A stretch of DNA of 64,000 nucleotides, from contig CM020501.1 in assembly GCA_009823395.1 (NCBI GenBank), forward strand, positions 8,863,361 to 8,927,360. The letters are read 5' to 3'. This DNA is from Thamnaconus septentrionalis. Taxonomy: Eukaryota; Chordata; Actinopteri; Tetraodontiformes; Monacanthidae. How positions within the stretch are numbered: position 1 is the stretch's first letter; each line of letters starts with the position of its first letter. Below, piece after piece: positions 11,127 to 25,718 of the stretch. The notes under the pieces are model-generated. The model made no database searches, had not been told where the DNA came from, and saw only the letters and a list, made by a program, of their open reading frames with translations. A program made the position numbers and the translations under genes.

Positions 11127-14100
11127 AGCGGAAAGGGGAGAAATCTCAGGGAGAAGAGACGGTGGTGTGCACCACGAGGGGCGGATGGAGTGGCAGCCTG
11201 TGGGACTGCGCTGATGTGTTTCAGAATGCTCATTATTACACGTGGCCCATACATTACCCTGACAATTGCCATAATTTATTAACTTACTGAAAGAGAAGCA
11301 GGTCACTTTTCATAAGTGCACATCTCTGGCAAACACTACAGGAAGTAAAAAATATATATATATATATTACACATACAACATTTATGTATGATTGTACATA
11401 TATATGTATCTGTATGTATTTATATACACACCAACGTCACCATCAGCCTCTCGACACGCTGCAACCACAGCAGCCAACACTGCCTCTACTGTCTGGGAGC
11501 CAGAATCACTTTCTAAACAGGCATAATCATGTGCACATTTTTTGGGGGGAAAATTTGTGTGCAAAGTCTGAATTTACCAGCCTGTGTGTGTGTGAGTGTG
11601 TGGGTTTTCAGCCAACAGCGCCCAGCAAACCTCAAATTAACCCGAGGGCTACGGGTCAGATAAGTTATTATCTCAATTAGATAATTATTTGTTCCAGATT
11701 ACACGACCTCGTCTTCTTCCAGGCGGCGGGCTGGTGGAGACCGCACGAGGACGAGGCAGCCAGCCAGGATAAAGAATGTTTCTGCGCCGCACGAAAAGCC
11801 GTTGGGAGGCGGCCAAAAACAAAAAAAACAAAAACCTGGAGCTGATCTCTGGGTCCAAGAAAGAGAGACTGGAGGGGGTTTGGTGTGGGCAGAGACCAGG
11901 AAGGTGGGGGTGGGATCCGGCAATGCAGCCAGCCTTAACTGATGCGTTATATATTGCCTGCCACTTTATTCTGCGGGAATATTGGGGCGTTGCCAAGCTC
12001 AAACCTGGAAGGTAGAGCAATCCATCACCTGCATGCGTCTGTGTTGGTGGGTGGGAGGTGGATGGTGGGTGGTTTGGGGGGGCGGGGGTAGGAATCTCAT
12101 CTCGGTGCTTGCAGCCGTTACCGTAGCAAAGCCAGTGCCGCTACTGAAAAGCTAGCGTTGCCGCCATGGATGGGTCATCGCCACGGTAGACCACAGACAA
12201 CCAGTTTGGCTCCCAGCACCAAAATCACCCCATTGTAAGAGCTTCTTCATTCTGCTTCAGCCTGAATATCACATAAGGATCTATTTGTAATATTAATATA
12301 AAAAAATATATTTGTAAAAAAAAAAAAAAGCAAAGTATGTTTATCTGTGCCAATAAAATGTTGTTTCCTTCTTTATTTGGTTGTTTGTTTTTTGTCTATG
12401 ATCATTTTTTTTTTAGCTTTGTGGTATTAACAGGAAGACTTTTTTTTGTTTTTATTTGTTATTTTTTGAGGGGGGTCAATTTCCTTTACATAGTGGACGC
12501 GGAATGAAACAAAATGGACATATATATGTTGAGATGTGAAATGTTCACTTCACACTGGCTGTGACCTACCGTGAAAGCAAGACTGAAAAAAAAATTACTG
12601 GTGACAATCCCACTTAGAATTTCTATTGAATTAATAATGATCTTAATTAAACATTGAAATGTATAATTTATTCCTCTTTTTTGCTGTTGTGTCAGCATTT
12701 TATCCCTTTACCAATCTGGAACGTGAGGTCTGGCACAAGGTTGACAATAACTTTACATTGTCGACCTTTTGCAGCATTTAAACTCTTTCGCGGCAGAAAT
12801 GAAATCTTGAGACATTTGCAAACCAACACACACACGACCAACCAGGGCGCAGTCGTCACCAGCGTTCCAGGAGCTCGGCCACATTCTGCAGCAGGCAGCC
12901 GGCCGAGCAAATCAAGCTAAGTGTGTTGCAAACATTTGTGAGTAATGAGGAATTTAGGAGTTTTTTTTTTTTTTTTAATACGCTGACTAGGCATGTGTGA
13001 ACAGAGAGGTATTGGGGGGTTGGTGGTTTAGAATGTATGATGGTGTGCTTAAGAGGCAGGGTGGCCACAGAGGGGAGATTAGGCTGAGGGGCAGCGAAGG
13101 AAAACCAAATCCATCTCCATCTCAGAAACATCCTAAAGCAGATTACTTACTCCAGCGGGTGAGGACGGAGGAGGGGGAAGCGGGGGAGGGGGTAGAGAGT
13201 AGCGGGAGGGAGGGAGAGCGCGAGCAATTAGCATGGATGAAATCCTGGCACAGTCCTCTGACTTGATATTTGACCTTCTGCAGCAGTCGTGCCAAATATT
13301 GCCCGAGCACTGCAGACGGACCATATGGCAAAGTGCTGCTGGAGGCTGAGTGCACTGCGACGCGGAGCCTCTGTATGCTAATGGCGGAATGTAATTACAC
13401 CGCCGTATTCCTGCAGGACGTATATTTCACCAGCCACCCGCCCGCCCGCCCGCCACAGCGAGGCGCTCGCCAAAACCTCGGAGAACCTCCAGAAATGCAC
13501 CTTTATCAAACGGCCGGCGAGCGTGAAATGGGAAAAGGCCGCAGCGACACAATATGTCACAGGCGGCGACCGTCAGGGGGGAAAACGGTGCCCCTGCAGT
13601 CAGTCACATGTTAGTGCCAGTGCTGAAACAGGCTGCTAAGCAGAGTGACATCATCGCGTGTCCCAACCAAACCCCCCAAATGTTGGGTTTCCACGCAACT
13701 TCAACTCCGGAAAACAGAAACGCAATCAGACTGAATCACCTGACAGGCTGAATGGGATGTCTTATAATGGCGTTCGGTTTATTTCATTCTTATTCTGAGA
13801 GCCTTTTTGACGAAACAAAATAAACAAAAATAATTTGGAATGGAGAGGCCCTTTCAAAATAAATGTGATACCACACTGCAGCCTGACAGAGTGGATAAAA
13901 ACCCTTCATTTAATGTAGAAAAATTGTCCGGTGCAGATGATGTTGTCAACTTATTCAATAACCGTGACGATCCAATTGGAATTGGAATTGTGGATGAGTG
14001 ACCATATTGCTTTTTAAATGCCCAATACTAAGATTGTTTTACGCATTGTGCAGTCAAAACTAAAAACTTCCTGTACAGTGGAGCAAATACCTACTGATGT

Positions 14101-15049
14101 TTCCCCACACATCAGTATTCGTCTCACATTAAGGCCATTACAAACCGGATGCGTCGCAAATAAACAAGACCAAAGTGCGGATGTTTGTGGACGATTCATT
14201 TTTGCGTCAAAACTATTCAGGCCCGGCCCCCGACACAACTTAGCCTCATTCCAGACGAGGGTTCGTCGCTAAAAGTAACCGCCGGCTGCAGGAGTCGTTG
14301 TACTCTGACTCCGGTAGCGACAAAGAAGCTGCCGTCAGGGAGACGGAGGGAGTTTCGCCTCCTCATACAGGAGCTCAAATTATATCATGATTGGTCCCGA
14401 ATGTGGTTTCGGATGTCAATGGGACATTATGAGGAGCTTTTGGTCTGTCAGGGGGAGAGAAGGACAGATAACCTGAGCCCAGTGACCCCAAACACCTGGA
14501 CGTTTGTCTGAGGTGAATTGGGACATATTATATATATATATAATATATGAGCTGCGTCCATCTGGCTGATGCTTTCACGGCACTGCAGAAGTGATGATAA
14601 CAATCGAACTTGAAGCCGATAGAAAACGCAGCGCTTTCTTTCTGGTGACGGTAAATTCGTACTGAGTCCGTAATCGCTAATTAAACGAAACGCAATCCAA
14701 AAGAAAATAAAAACCATCTGAATTAATTGCAAGGAGAAAAAAACCCAATGCACTGAGAGTGTGATGGGTCTTTAGTGAACAGTCACGATGAGGGAAAAAA
14801 AAATACAGAGGAAACACAGAGTGGTCTTGCCTCAGAAACAAATTCTGCGAAACGTATTAGGAATTTCCAGAAAAAAAGGGAGGAAAAAGAAAAAACCATC
14901 ATCAGCAGAAAATCTTTCCCAGCCTTTAACGCTGAGTAAAACTCCACACCGAGCTGAGAGGGAGGGATGGAGGGCGGGGAGGGAGGGAGAGATATCAGGC
15001 GACCGGGACGCCTCCTTTCATTTATCATTTGAAGAAAAAAGCCCTGAAC

Positions 15050-15299
15050 CGCACAGACAGAGGCGGAGCCGACCCTTGTGGGAAGAGCGCGAGGCGGCGC
15101 CCCCCCCGGGTCAGAGGCTGCACAGCCCCGCGGCTGCCTTCACCTCCCCGCGACTAAGTGCCGCAGTGCCGGCCTCCATTTCAATTAGCTTTCACCCGGG
15201 CCAGGCTATTTTACACAGCGCCGCTGCCGCCAGCTCTCCTATGCGGGTCTGGCGCTTGGGGTGTGGGAGGAAGGGATGGGGGTTGGGTGAGGCACGGCC

Positions 15300-15374
<75 letters not shown>

Positions 15375-15750
15375 CAGACGGATGCAGCGGCGAGGTCAAT
15401 TGAACTCGGAGGAGGGGGTCGCTGCAGGAAGCGACTCAGGGAGGAGGGAGGGGGATGGATGGGGGTGGATGCAGAGTGCGGGGGGGGATGCGCAGGCCCC
15501 TCGGAGCGTGCACATACCTGAGGAATGTGCCCTGAAATCCCCCCCTCTCCGGGAGCCGGAGCGGCAGAAGGCCCTGGGAGCAGCAGACGCCAGCAGCGGC
15601 GCCACCCAGGCGCCCGCGTGGGCGTAACGAGGCGAGGGCTCGCCAAGGCTCGGCGAGGCAGCGCGCCGTCGGCGCCGGAAAATGTTAAATTGAAATGCAA
15701 AGCAGAGCGGCCGGCCGCCCGCCTTGTTGTGTTTTTCTCCCCCTGTTCTT
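15050..15750. promoter_or_regulatory. CpG-dense intronic block around a GA microsatellite
   Basis: The flanks of the (GA)n tract are GC- and CpG-rich (for example 15080-15240 and 15540-15720). This could be an intronic CpG island. There is no supported transcript or exon. Confidence 0.33.
15302..15367. repeat. (GA)n microsatellite
   Basis: About 32 GA units. It generates the Arg/Glu-rich 279-residue plus-strand frame and Ser/Leu-rich minus-strand frames, none of which I accept as genes. Confidence 0.95.
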
Positions 15751-18700
15751 AAGAGCAGATTTTTCGGCATCTGTGCGGGATCCCTCGAAAAACTTGCAAG
15801 GTCTGCGACGCAAAGTTCCGCATATATTTACTGTAAATCGACGCAGTATTTAGGTTATGCCTGGAAAACGCAGCGCGGCTGAAGTGGGAGCTCTAATTGC
15901 ACTCGTATAATGGAGGCTGCGGTCGGGTACGTCTGCGCCCACGAGGAAAAACACAGATTACCAGTCAGGGAGTGAATGATATATATATTTTTAAAGGTGT
16001 CACCTTAAAGTTACAGGATCTATGAGCCGAAGCGGATGCATGTCCAGGTTTACCAAACTGCACCTGGAGGCATTTTGGGTGTTATTACAGGTCAAAATGG
16101 ATAAAAATCCATTGAGAGTTTTTCCATGTAGGTGCATCATGCTTTCGGGGTTTTTTTCTGAGGGAAAACCCCTTCAACCTGCCAGTCTTTGCTGTGCTCT
16201 TGGGCATCTTGAAGGCGTGGGCGAGTGTAATTGTCGGGCCACTTTATCCACAAAATCCCGCCTCATTACGTCCCCGAAGAGCGGATTTCAAACTTCAGTG
16301 CCAAACAAAACCAAATCCCATTGGCACTGCTGTCTGTTCCTCTGCGAGACATTGTCTCATCACTTCCTGTTTGCTCATTTCTAGGCTTTGCATTTGTCTA
16401 TTTGTCTGTGAAATTCACTAATAGGTGAAGAAGACCACTGAGTTTCAGATACACCTCTGTTTTGTCTTTCCTTTATGATGTATGTGTGAGCGTTATTGAA
16501 TTACCTTCCCAAGAGGCGTTTAAGTTCAAGTCTTGTGCAGTGCCTGGAATCTTTGGTGATACCACTTAATTGTCCAATATATTTATTCATTTATTTATTT
16601 ATTTTACTCTATCACTAATCTTAACCAAACGGATTATGCGCTAAGACCCGTGAAGCGAAGTCATGTGATGTTGCCGTTTCCACCGGCAGGTCTAAATCTC
16701 GTGGAATGCAGATGGTGTTTAACGGCACGTGAAAAGCCCTTAATGCATGAAATGGCACGGGAAATGATGCGCCGTCGGTGCAGAATCACACAAAAGCACG
16801 CTCAAACCAGCCAATCATAAAGTCTATGACCAGCACGGCCGATAGAGGAGAGAAGCTCTGAGGGTGTTTATTCAATAAAAATTAAAATACTGAAAAAGCA
16901 GGCTTTGAGATTCGGAAAAAAATATTTTGAAAAATGTAAAATGATATATATTTTTTTATATTTTGTTTGATTTAAATGTCACTCTGAGGCTGAAATTGCC
17001 ATAAACAATAGATTAAAAAGGGGTCACGAGTCACTCCCTGTGTGAGTCTTTCCTGCAGCAGTGTTTCCTGCAACATAAAGAGATAGTTCACCCCAAATTT
17101 GACCTGTTAAGGAGTTACTACCGTCTTATTGGACAGGCACAATTCCTCCTAATGCCAGTATGGTGGCCATTGATGTAACATGTCTCCATCCTGCTAGTGC
17201 CATGTCAAGTGGAAGATTCAGGAGTCAAATTTGCATTGACATTTTCAGCTAAAAAGCTTGCAAAGGGCCCACTGTAAGCTATAACATATACAGTGGGTGA
17301 GAAATAAGGCAGTAACAACCAACACCCAGGACATCCTATGGATTCAGACAATAATCCAAAAGAGACTAAAAACCTACACATACATATGAGCTACATCAGC
17401 TCCTGTTCTTATTAGTGTTGCTCTTTTGGTTCTTTTTGTGTGGAAATACTCCCTGATAAACGCTGTTGTGTTCACAAACTGAATCACTGTGTTTGCTGGA
17501 CACTCAAATGACATCATACAAGCAGATTTCTTTTCTAGTAATTTATTTTTTTTAATTGTCATGAGAGCTTTAATTGTCAAATAGGTCAACAGTGTTTCAA
17601 GTTGGGGCTAACAATCCCTGTATTCTAACTTAAGTGGCATTCAATTAAAATGAAAATTATTTTGTAATTAAAAGTTCAATATTAATCAAACAGCTTCAAA
17701 TACTGAATACATGTCAACCTTCACTAATATTAACAAAGATACCATAACTGTCCAAAATTACATGCACACGTATCGATGCAATTGCAGCTATCATACTTAT
17801 TGTGGTAAAGTTTAATCATGTGTTAACCAGTAACAGGAACCGGTTGGACCATAGCGACTTGTTTTCAGACTGCTGGGCTGATTTTAAGGCAGGATCAGTA
17901 TCTACCACACCACACATCTCCAACACACATGTCAACTGGTAAACATGCACTAATGCTGTTACATATTGTACACCGTAATGGGCAATCTAAGGCTATGCAT
18001 CATGTCTGTCATTCGGTTTCAGAGAATTCTGAGGTACACGTGCACAAACACCCAGAGAGAGAAGACGACCAACAGGAGGGGGGGTCATCAAGTTGAATTC
18101 ATTAGACCGCAATTCCGCCTGAACCGACCTAAAGTGAATAACAGAGAAAAGCTCTGAGGCGAAACCTGACAAAGGTAAAAAAAAAAAACAACAACAACTG
18201 AAAAACGAAACAAAATGAAAAACAGCAGCATCATCAGCAGGAGAAACGCAGCGAGCGACGTAATGTGCAGTATTTAAGAGCGGCTTCTGCCGAGCGAGGC
18301 CCCCCCGCTGCTCTGTCATTCCCGCTCTGCGCTGATCTGACGCAGAAAAAGCGCTTGCACTTTGTCAAAACACAGCTTGCGCCCCGGTGTCGATTGAAAT
18401 CATTTCTCCACTCAAATGAGCGCCACGCAGACAAAAACGCATCTCTTAAGGTGGCGGCGGCGCACCCGGAGCGGCTCATAGGTTTATCAGCGGCCGAGAA
18501 GGACAAAAGCAGGCTCCTCCCGTCGAGGATGAAAATATCCACCTGATGACATCAACCGCCGTATCATAAATCCGATCCTCTGCCTCCAGGCCACAAACCG
18601 ACTTCACGCCTCCATGACACTCTCTAACCCCGGGGTTTCTATCAGAAAAAAACCCCTTGAAATATCTTTCTGGGCATGGTGTCAGACGCTCGCCATGAAA

Positions 18701-21700
18701 TATTCATCATGCGAGAGCGAAGCCACAATAGAGGCGACGGCGTGCGGGGATTTGACTTGCAGAGGCTGAGACGCTTAAACCACGCTGACCAATTTCTCCC
18801 ATCAGTTGCCACTCGCAAATTGACTTTGACGTTACCTGGCCGTGGAAAAAAAGAGCCGTCCGTCATTTCAGCCTTTTAACCCATGGATGGGATTGCATTT
18901 CTACGGCCGCATATATTACACCGCGTCTCTTTTTCCAGCTGCGATAAGATTTACATTGATTGGAAACAGACTTTTATTTTCATTCTGCAACTCAGTCGGA
19001 CTGGCGTCGCGACGCGCTGGAATTTGCATAGTTAAAGGATCATTCTGCTGTTTTTTTTTTTTTTTTAAAGCGTAGCACAGGTGGAGACTCCAGTTGCTCC
19101 ATGTGGGATCTAGACTTTCATAATAAAATGCTTACACTTGCATTAAAATGGCCTCTTAAGCGACTGTGCTTTTATTTTGAAATGTTGGAGCCAGAGGTGT
19201 GACAGAGATAGAGGGAGCCACTCTGGCCAAACCGAGGCAACTATTGTGAACTAGCAGAGTTTTTGCACCTGTACGTGAAGCTCTTGGCGCCTCGTGTCAG
19301 CCGCCAAACACCTCAGTGTCAGCTGCCGCTGCCGCCTCCAGGGAAATATGGACTTTTGAGCAGGAGGTCGTCGTAAATTATGCACAGGCATATGAGGGGA
19401 AGACGATACTTGTGTGTCACACGTGACTCCGCGACCTACCGCTGCTGACGTAGCAGCAACGTCTCGCCACGCCCAACGCATGAAGGCGATGTGACGCTTG
19501 CAGAGCCCACACAAACGGAACAGTTTGAAACTAAGAAACTATGGTCAAGACAACAGAAAATAAGATGCATGCAAGAAATGAACCAAAGCTAGCCACAGCT
19601 AGCTAACTTTAAATAGCCATAACTGCCTGTACCCGCTGATGTGTTATGTGTTGTGCACTTGTTAACAAAATAAAAGCCACCAGCAAAAATAAAACTTGGT
19701 CCTCCACATTTTTTCCCATACATTTAAAATGAAAAACAATTAGGTCCTGCAACAACCATTAAAATGGTCTAATACTCAAGGCTATAAAGGGTATAAATCT
19801 TATTTTTTAATTTTTGCTTGCATACTCTCTAACCACTGAACTCTAATGGCGATAAAAGCATTGCAATACAGTAATTATTTTTTTGCGAACAAGATTATAT
19901 AATTTTTTTTTCTGATTGCATCCAGTCTTCAGTCTTACAATAGCAAAGATTTGAGTTCTTCCCTGCACACATTTTGGCTTGTAGCTACATTGTTGTGTAC
20001 AAATTTTTTACTTTGTCTGTTCAGTCAAATCTTCAAAAAATTAAAAAATTAAAAATTAAATCGCAAATCCACCCATACACCCCAAATTGTAAGAGAATGC
20101 TGCCCTGAATGTCCTATAAGGATTCTAATCCGTTGTGGTGTTTTTTCCTGTTTTAAAAGGAATGAAATACAACGCAATGGCTGATGAGGAATCTGTCTCA
20201 AGGCACTGAACTGATGCGAAACGATTTTGTTAATAACTGATTAAAAACATGGAACAAAAACAATCTAAAAATGCCTCTATCACCCATTCACTGTTGTTCT
20301 GTCGCACAACACCCAATCAGGTATTCCAGAAAAAAGACAAAAACAACAAAAACAACGAAACTGCTGCTGGTGTTCAGCCAAACTACAAAACGTGTCCCGG
20401 CATCAGAACGGGTCAAGATCGCGTTAACGTACACGGAGGGACAAATAAACGGCTGGCAACCTCAACGCCTCAATCTGGTGACGCCTTCAGTCGACGGCCC
20501 CCCTTTCTCACACTTTTCACGGCGGCTCCCGGTAATGACGAGATACCTTTTAACTTCTCAGCCAGAGTCGGCATCAATTATTTATTCTCATCTGTTTAAA
20601 ATTTAAAGTGCCACACATTAACGTCCTGCTGCACCTGCTCTTCCACGCTGTCCACCCCTCCGCCAGGCTGCTGTCTAACACCCCGCCCCCATAACCCATC
20701 ATGCTCCCCTCCCTTTCCCTCCCTTTCCCCCTCCCAACTCTCTCTCTCGCTGCTGCCGCTATAATAGAGACAATGACAATGAGTTCTCTTTCACCACTGA
20801 ACCAGGAATGTTAAATCAAACGGGGGCGGAGGAGGCGGCAGACCACGTAATGTAAGGGCACCGTCCAGATGCCTCCAATTACGCCTCGGCCCCCTAATTG
20901 GTGGCGGTGGCCAAAAAAAAAAGAGAAAAAAACCCCCAATGAATTCTTTAGGAGGGGGGGCGGTGCAGCGGCGGCGGCGGCGTCCTGGAGGAGCGCGCCT
21001 GGTCTCCGCAAATGGAAGCTGACAGAAAATCCACACGGCACAGCCAATCCAGGGGAAAAAAGGGCATGACAATGAACGAGGGGACCCGGCGCTCTCAAGG
21101 AGCCCGGGGTGGCTCACAGGGACGAAGGGTATAATTAAACGCTCCGCATCGAGGTTCACATGGCAAAATCCTATTGTCTCGACAGGAGCTTAAGGTTGCC
21201 CTTTAGGTTGAGATGCGTTGGCTGAATTTTTTTTTCAACTCCCTCCCCCACTCACCCCCTTTCTCTCAACACACGCGCTCTCGGACCTTCTGCAAACCAA
21301 ATTAATCTGCAGTTTTAAAGCTTGATTAAATCCAGTGAGTCAGAGATCCGCCAATCTAAAGGCCCCCCACCCCCAGGCTTTCCCTCCCTGGTTTCTACCC
21401 CACGCCACCACCACCATCACCCCCATCCTCATAATTCTTTACCCCTTCTCCTTTTGCCCACGGAGATTGGCTGGCAGCACTCAGCGTTATCTCCAGGGAG
21501 GCAAAGGTTGGGGGAGGCGGGCGCGCGCGGGCGGGGTGAAGGCCACAGATTTGTCCTTATCTATTCTGAGCACACCTAAAACAAATTAGACCTGGCTGCC
21601 GTTGCTTATTTCGGCTCCCGCGCTCTCATTAAGGCACTGAATCCCAGCTATTTTCCTCAAGGTCCTGCTTCCCTCCACACCGGGCCTTGTCTTTTATCAC

Positions 21701-22989
21701 AATAGCAAAAGGTTTCGAGGCAGCCGCGCCACCTTTTCATCTCTCCCATTTCATGTGGGCCCAACCGTATCAACGGCGCACAAAGACCAGAGGGGGCACG
21801 GGACAGAAAGAAGGGCCCCTGACTCCAGGATTCCTGCCCCTGAATTGGCGATGCTCTTTGACATGTGCTAATTGAAGGAATCTGTTGAGTTTGGATTTTT
21901 TTTGTTTTGTTTTTTGCCTTTTTACATTTTTCTTGCACCCTACTCTGCTGCTTTGCATCGGCGGCTAAAATTAAAAATGGAAATGAAAATACAGAGGTGG
22001 TGTCAAGTTCACACTGTTCATTTTGATAAATTAATAATTGCTATTATAGAATCCAAAAACCAGTGTGTGATTTCCAAAGGATGTTGGTGTTTGAATGTAT
22101 TTAAAGGATAGTTCAACATTTTGACAAATATGCCTATTAGACCGTATAAAAATATAATAACAATAACGTGATAATAGTGCAACATTACAAGATGGGAGTG
22201 TATTCATAATGCACAGCCAGAACTACATTCCAGACATAACAACTGGGCGGAGGGATTTCAAAAGCGCACGTTTCATGAAGCTACCCCTCATCATCAAAAC
22301 AATACATTTGTTGAGAGGAAGCCAATGTGTGGTCATGGCAAACGTTTTGGGGTATGGTGATGATTTCTTTACTAACCAAGACCCAGAACCTCATTTATTT
22401 GAATCAGGTAATTAACTAAATGTAACTAATGCAAGTAATGTCATGAATAAAGATTTTATGTTATCAAAAGTGCAAAACCAGGGATAAAATAAATATATAA
22501 GAAGAAAAAAAATCCTGAAGAAAGCTAAATGACAAGTCCAATCCTACTTTGAGACATAAAAAATAACTGTTTACTCTGATTACTATTTTGGTTACTCTAG
22601 TTTGGTTCATATTGATAGACCAACAAACGTTCCTCACTTAGTGCTATAGATGAAACATAATCATAGAAGTGACAAACACCTTCCACACACACACACACAC
22701 ACGATACTTCAACGACCAGTCGTGGAAGCAGCACAAGCCGGAGGGCAAAGACTCTCCCCGGGGCGTGGGCTGCTTTTTTTGGTTCGGATCCCCGCAGAAA
22801 TAAAAGCAAAGTTGGGAGGTAAACAGAGGTGGGGAACCAGCCTGCCCACATTGCGGTATTATTGCATTTGAAAGTTAATGAAGGACCTTTGAGCCATAGG
22901 AGCGCAAGCAACGCAAAGGTAACTGCTCAGGAAATGTTAGGTTAGATGAGATTCCTACGGCAGACTAATCCATCCTGGTGCCTGAGAGG

Positions 22990-23048
22990 AACGCAGAGAC
23001 ACAGAGAGAGGAAGAGAGAGGAAGAGAGAGGAAGAGAGAGGAAGAGAG
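22990..23048. repeat. GAGGAAGAGA 10-base tandem repeat
   Basis: Four to five copies of a GAGAGAGGAA-type decamer, followed by a G-run. Located in the cxxc4 intron. Confidence 0.85.
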
Positions 23049-25645
23049 GGGGGGGTAGCGGGGGGGCGATGTGCCGCCGAACAGCACGGCGGTGACACAG
23101 GGCAATTCTCTAGGGCCTTGCATTAGCGCGCTAAATTAAAGGGGGTATTAGATTAAATTGGCTCTCCGATTTCAGGGGTGTGAGTAAAATTCTGATTTGC
23201 ATTTTCCACCGCTGCTTAAGATATAATTAGTTCAGGGTGATTCCCATGTGGAAAACACTGACAGCCAAATCTAACTGGCTTCCAGTAGCACATCTTCCCT
23301 TCCGAGGAAGAAAAGATACACCCGTCTCGGCGGCGGCTTGGATGGCGCTTTGCATCTGCAGCATTTAGGTTTTCGGGTGAATCTCAGCGAATTCAGGGAG
23401 CGGCGCTTGCGTGCATGCGTGCGTGTGTGCAAGCTGCTGATTGCGTGTAAGAATAAAGTAATGTAGCTGTAAATTCTCCCCGTAAAAGTCGCTCCGGCGG
23501 CTGATTCGCAGCACTTCTCCATCAAATCCGGCTCAAGTGCCCACGACCATTAACGTCATCGACGGGAGTGGAGGGGTAAAAAAAAAAAACAAACAAAAAA
23601 AAAATGGTTGGTCTAAGCAGGAGCGCAGCATCACACCCTTAATGCGCCTTTAAACTCAAAGCCATTTCCGTAGCAGGAGGTTGCACCTGTAATTACAGAT
23701 GCCGAGTCAAAAATAACAATTACTGGCGGAGAGGGCCATAATATGAATTACAGAACTGGCTGAGGGAGCTCTTCAACGCATGTGGGGATTTGTTTAGGGG
23801 AGGTGGGGGGTGTTCACACCCTTGGTAATTCTAACCGTCTTTTGCAAATGGATGTTTTCCAAAAAGTCTGTCCTACCCATGCATTATGGATGTGCGGCAC
23901 GCTTCCTGGACACCTGTTTGAGACACCTGTTAGTACATAATATATGGACTTGACATTAAATGAGCTTCCGATTGCAACTTCTTTTGGCGCGCGCCCGTCC
24001 ACGACAGAACGTCGTCAGAGAGAAGAGTTTATATCCCAACTTTATGAGAAGTTTATATCGTCTGTGTCTCAAACCAAACTCACTCCCACTTGCGTCAGTT
24101 GGCTGTAATCGCACGCTTCGCTTTTCATAGGGCAGGTGAGTTACAGTGAGGACGTTACTTCCCTGCACTGTGAAACTCATTTTGTTCAGAGAGTTTTGAA
24201 AATCAAGCTTCCTTTCGCCCCATTCGTGGTCTACACCATTCATAAGAAAACCCTTTATTCATTGGGAACAACTTGACACCACCTATGTGCATTTGCAGTT
24301 CATGCCTCTGCACGATTTCAACGTTTTTAACTTTATCAAGATGGATTTTTTTATTTGCAATCTGTGTATGAATGTGGGAAAAGCTAAAGCGTGAATAAAA
24401 CTGCATAAAGACGTTTGCACGATTCTTGCCTAAACAACAAGGATTCCGGGTTAAAGGTCTGTATTTGGATCTTGTATTTTTTCAAAAATGATCAAAACAA
24501 ACGAAAGGTTGAAATAGTAAGACCGTTTGTGAATACAATTGAAATACAGCAAGATCTGGTTTTGCAGGAAAGCTGCACTTTCCCCCAAGAAATGAGACAC
24601 GACAATGAATGTCGGCGGTCCGCAGTCAAGTTTCAGAGTTTGCATTCAATCACTATCTTGACCTCTTTTGTAGCCGTTTTCAAAAAGGACAAAACCACAG
24701 TACATAGCATGAGGAGAAAAACACACCAGCTTGAATAAAACAGAATTATTGGTGAGAAAAAAAGCACAAAATCTGGAGAGAAAAAAATAACGCAGGTCTA
24801 ATCAGGAAGGTGGCAAAATGATGCCGCAATCAACAAATCAATTCAACAGAGGAGGTAATACTTCATAATTAACCTCTTCTTTCCTGCCTGCGTAACAACT
24901 TGGGGTTAATTAACGGGCGAATGGCCTGGCCTACAGGCTGCACTTAGCGGTGACTCACCCGAGCAGGCTCATCGTCTCACGTCAGAGGAGAAAATTCTCC
25001 GCGCGAGAGGAGCCGCCGTCTGCATTTTCACATCCAATCCCGCCTTCGCCTGTGATTACCAAATGTCAGCGGCAAAATAAATCAATTACGACAAACGCTG
25101 CGCCCCGATTTGTCCCCTAATCAAGCCTCTGGCTGATTACGGGGGGCTGGTGGGCGAGCGAGTGTTTAGCGTGTTTCTGTTTCCTATCTGCCGCCGTTTA
25201 GCGTTGCCGCTCCCACCTCGGTCTGCACCACGGCTTTAATTGATCCATAATCGAGAATGATGAAACAATGATTTCACCTCAGCCTCCATTTGACGCAGAC
25301 GTTCAATTCATGGGGGGGAGAGCAGGGCGGGGGGCTCAGCAGCAGGGGGGCCGAGCGTGTGCCCCCCACCCCACCCTCGCCCCAGACCCCCTCCTCATGC
25401 TCAACTTGGGGGGATGTTTTGAGAAACACCGTCAGCAGCCCGGCCATCACTCTCGCCATCTCTTGGTGGTCAGGGGGCTGAGGCTTTGTGGGATATTGAT
25501 TCTCCCCATCCAGAGACGGTTTCCATAATTGGTTAAAATGACCGGGTGCGGAGAGGGATGGCTCTCTGCTGAAAACCATTTCCCAGCCTCGCTTGGAGCC
25601 GCGCCAAGCTCGGGGGTTGTTCGGATGCGTTCCAGCCCCAGCCTG

Positions 25646-25718
25646 ACTGGCAGCAATTAGGGGTGTCTGAGCCAAGCTCAGCTTGCGCTCCACACAAACA
25701 CCCCTAATTACTGCCAAT
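25646..25718 (-). other. Intronic inverted repeat, 21-base stem, near the cxxc4 donor
   Basis: The arms at 25646-25666 and 25698-25718 are complementary at 19 of 21 positions. Read as cxxc4 pre-mRNA (minus strand), both mismatches become G-U wobbles, so the stem is continuous. The 31-base loop contains a second small stem, CTGAGC/GCTCAG. The hairpin starts about 170 bases past the splice donor at 25886. It could be an RNA structure, a regulatory DNA element with paired TAATTA-type sites, or coincidence. Confidence 0.55.

Noticed and set aside
14788..15627. 279-residue plus-strand open frame
   Set aside because: It is dominated by Arg/Glu runs from the (GA)n tract and flanking GC-rich DNA, with no domain, and lies inside the cxxc4 intron.
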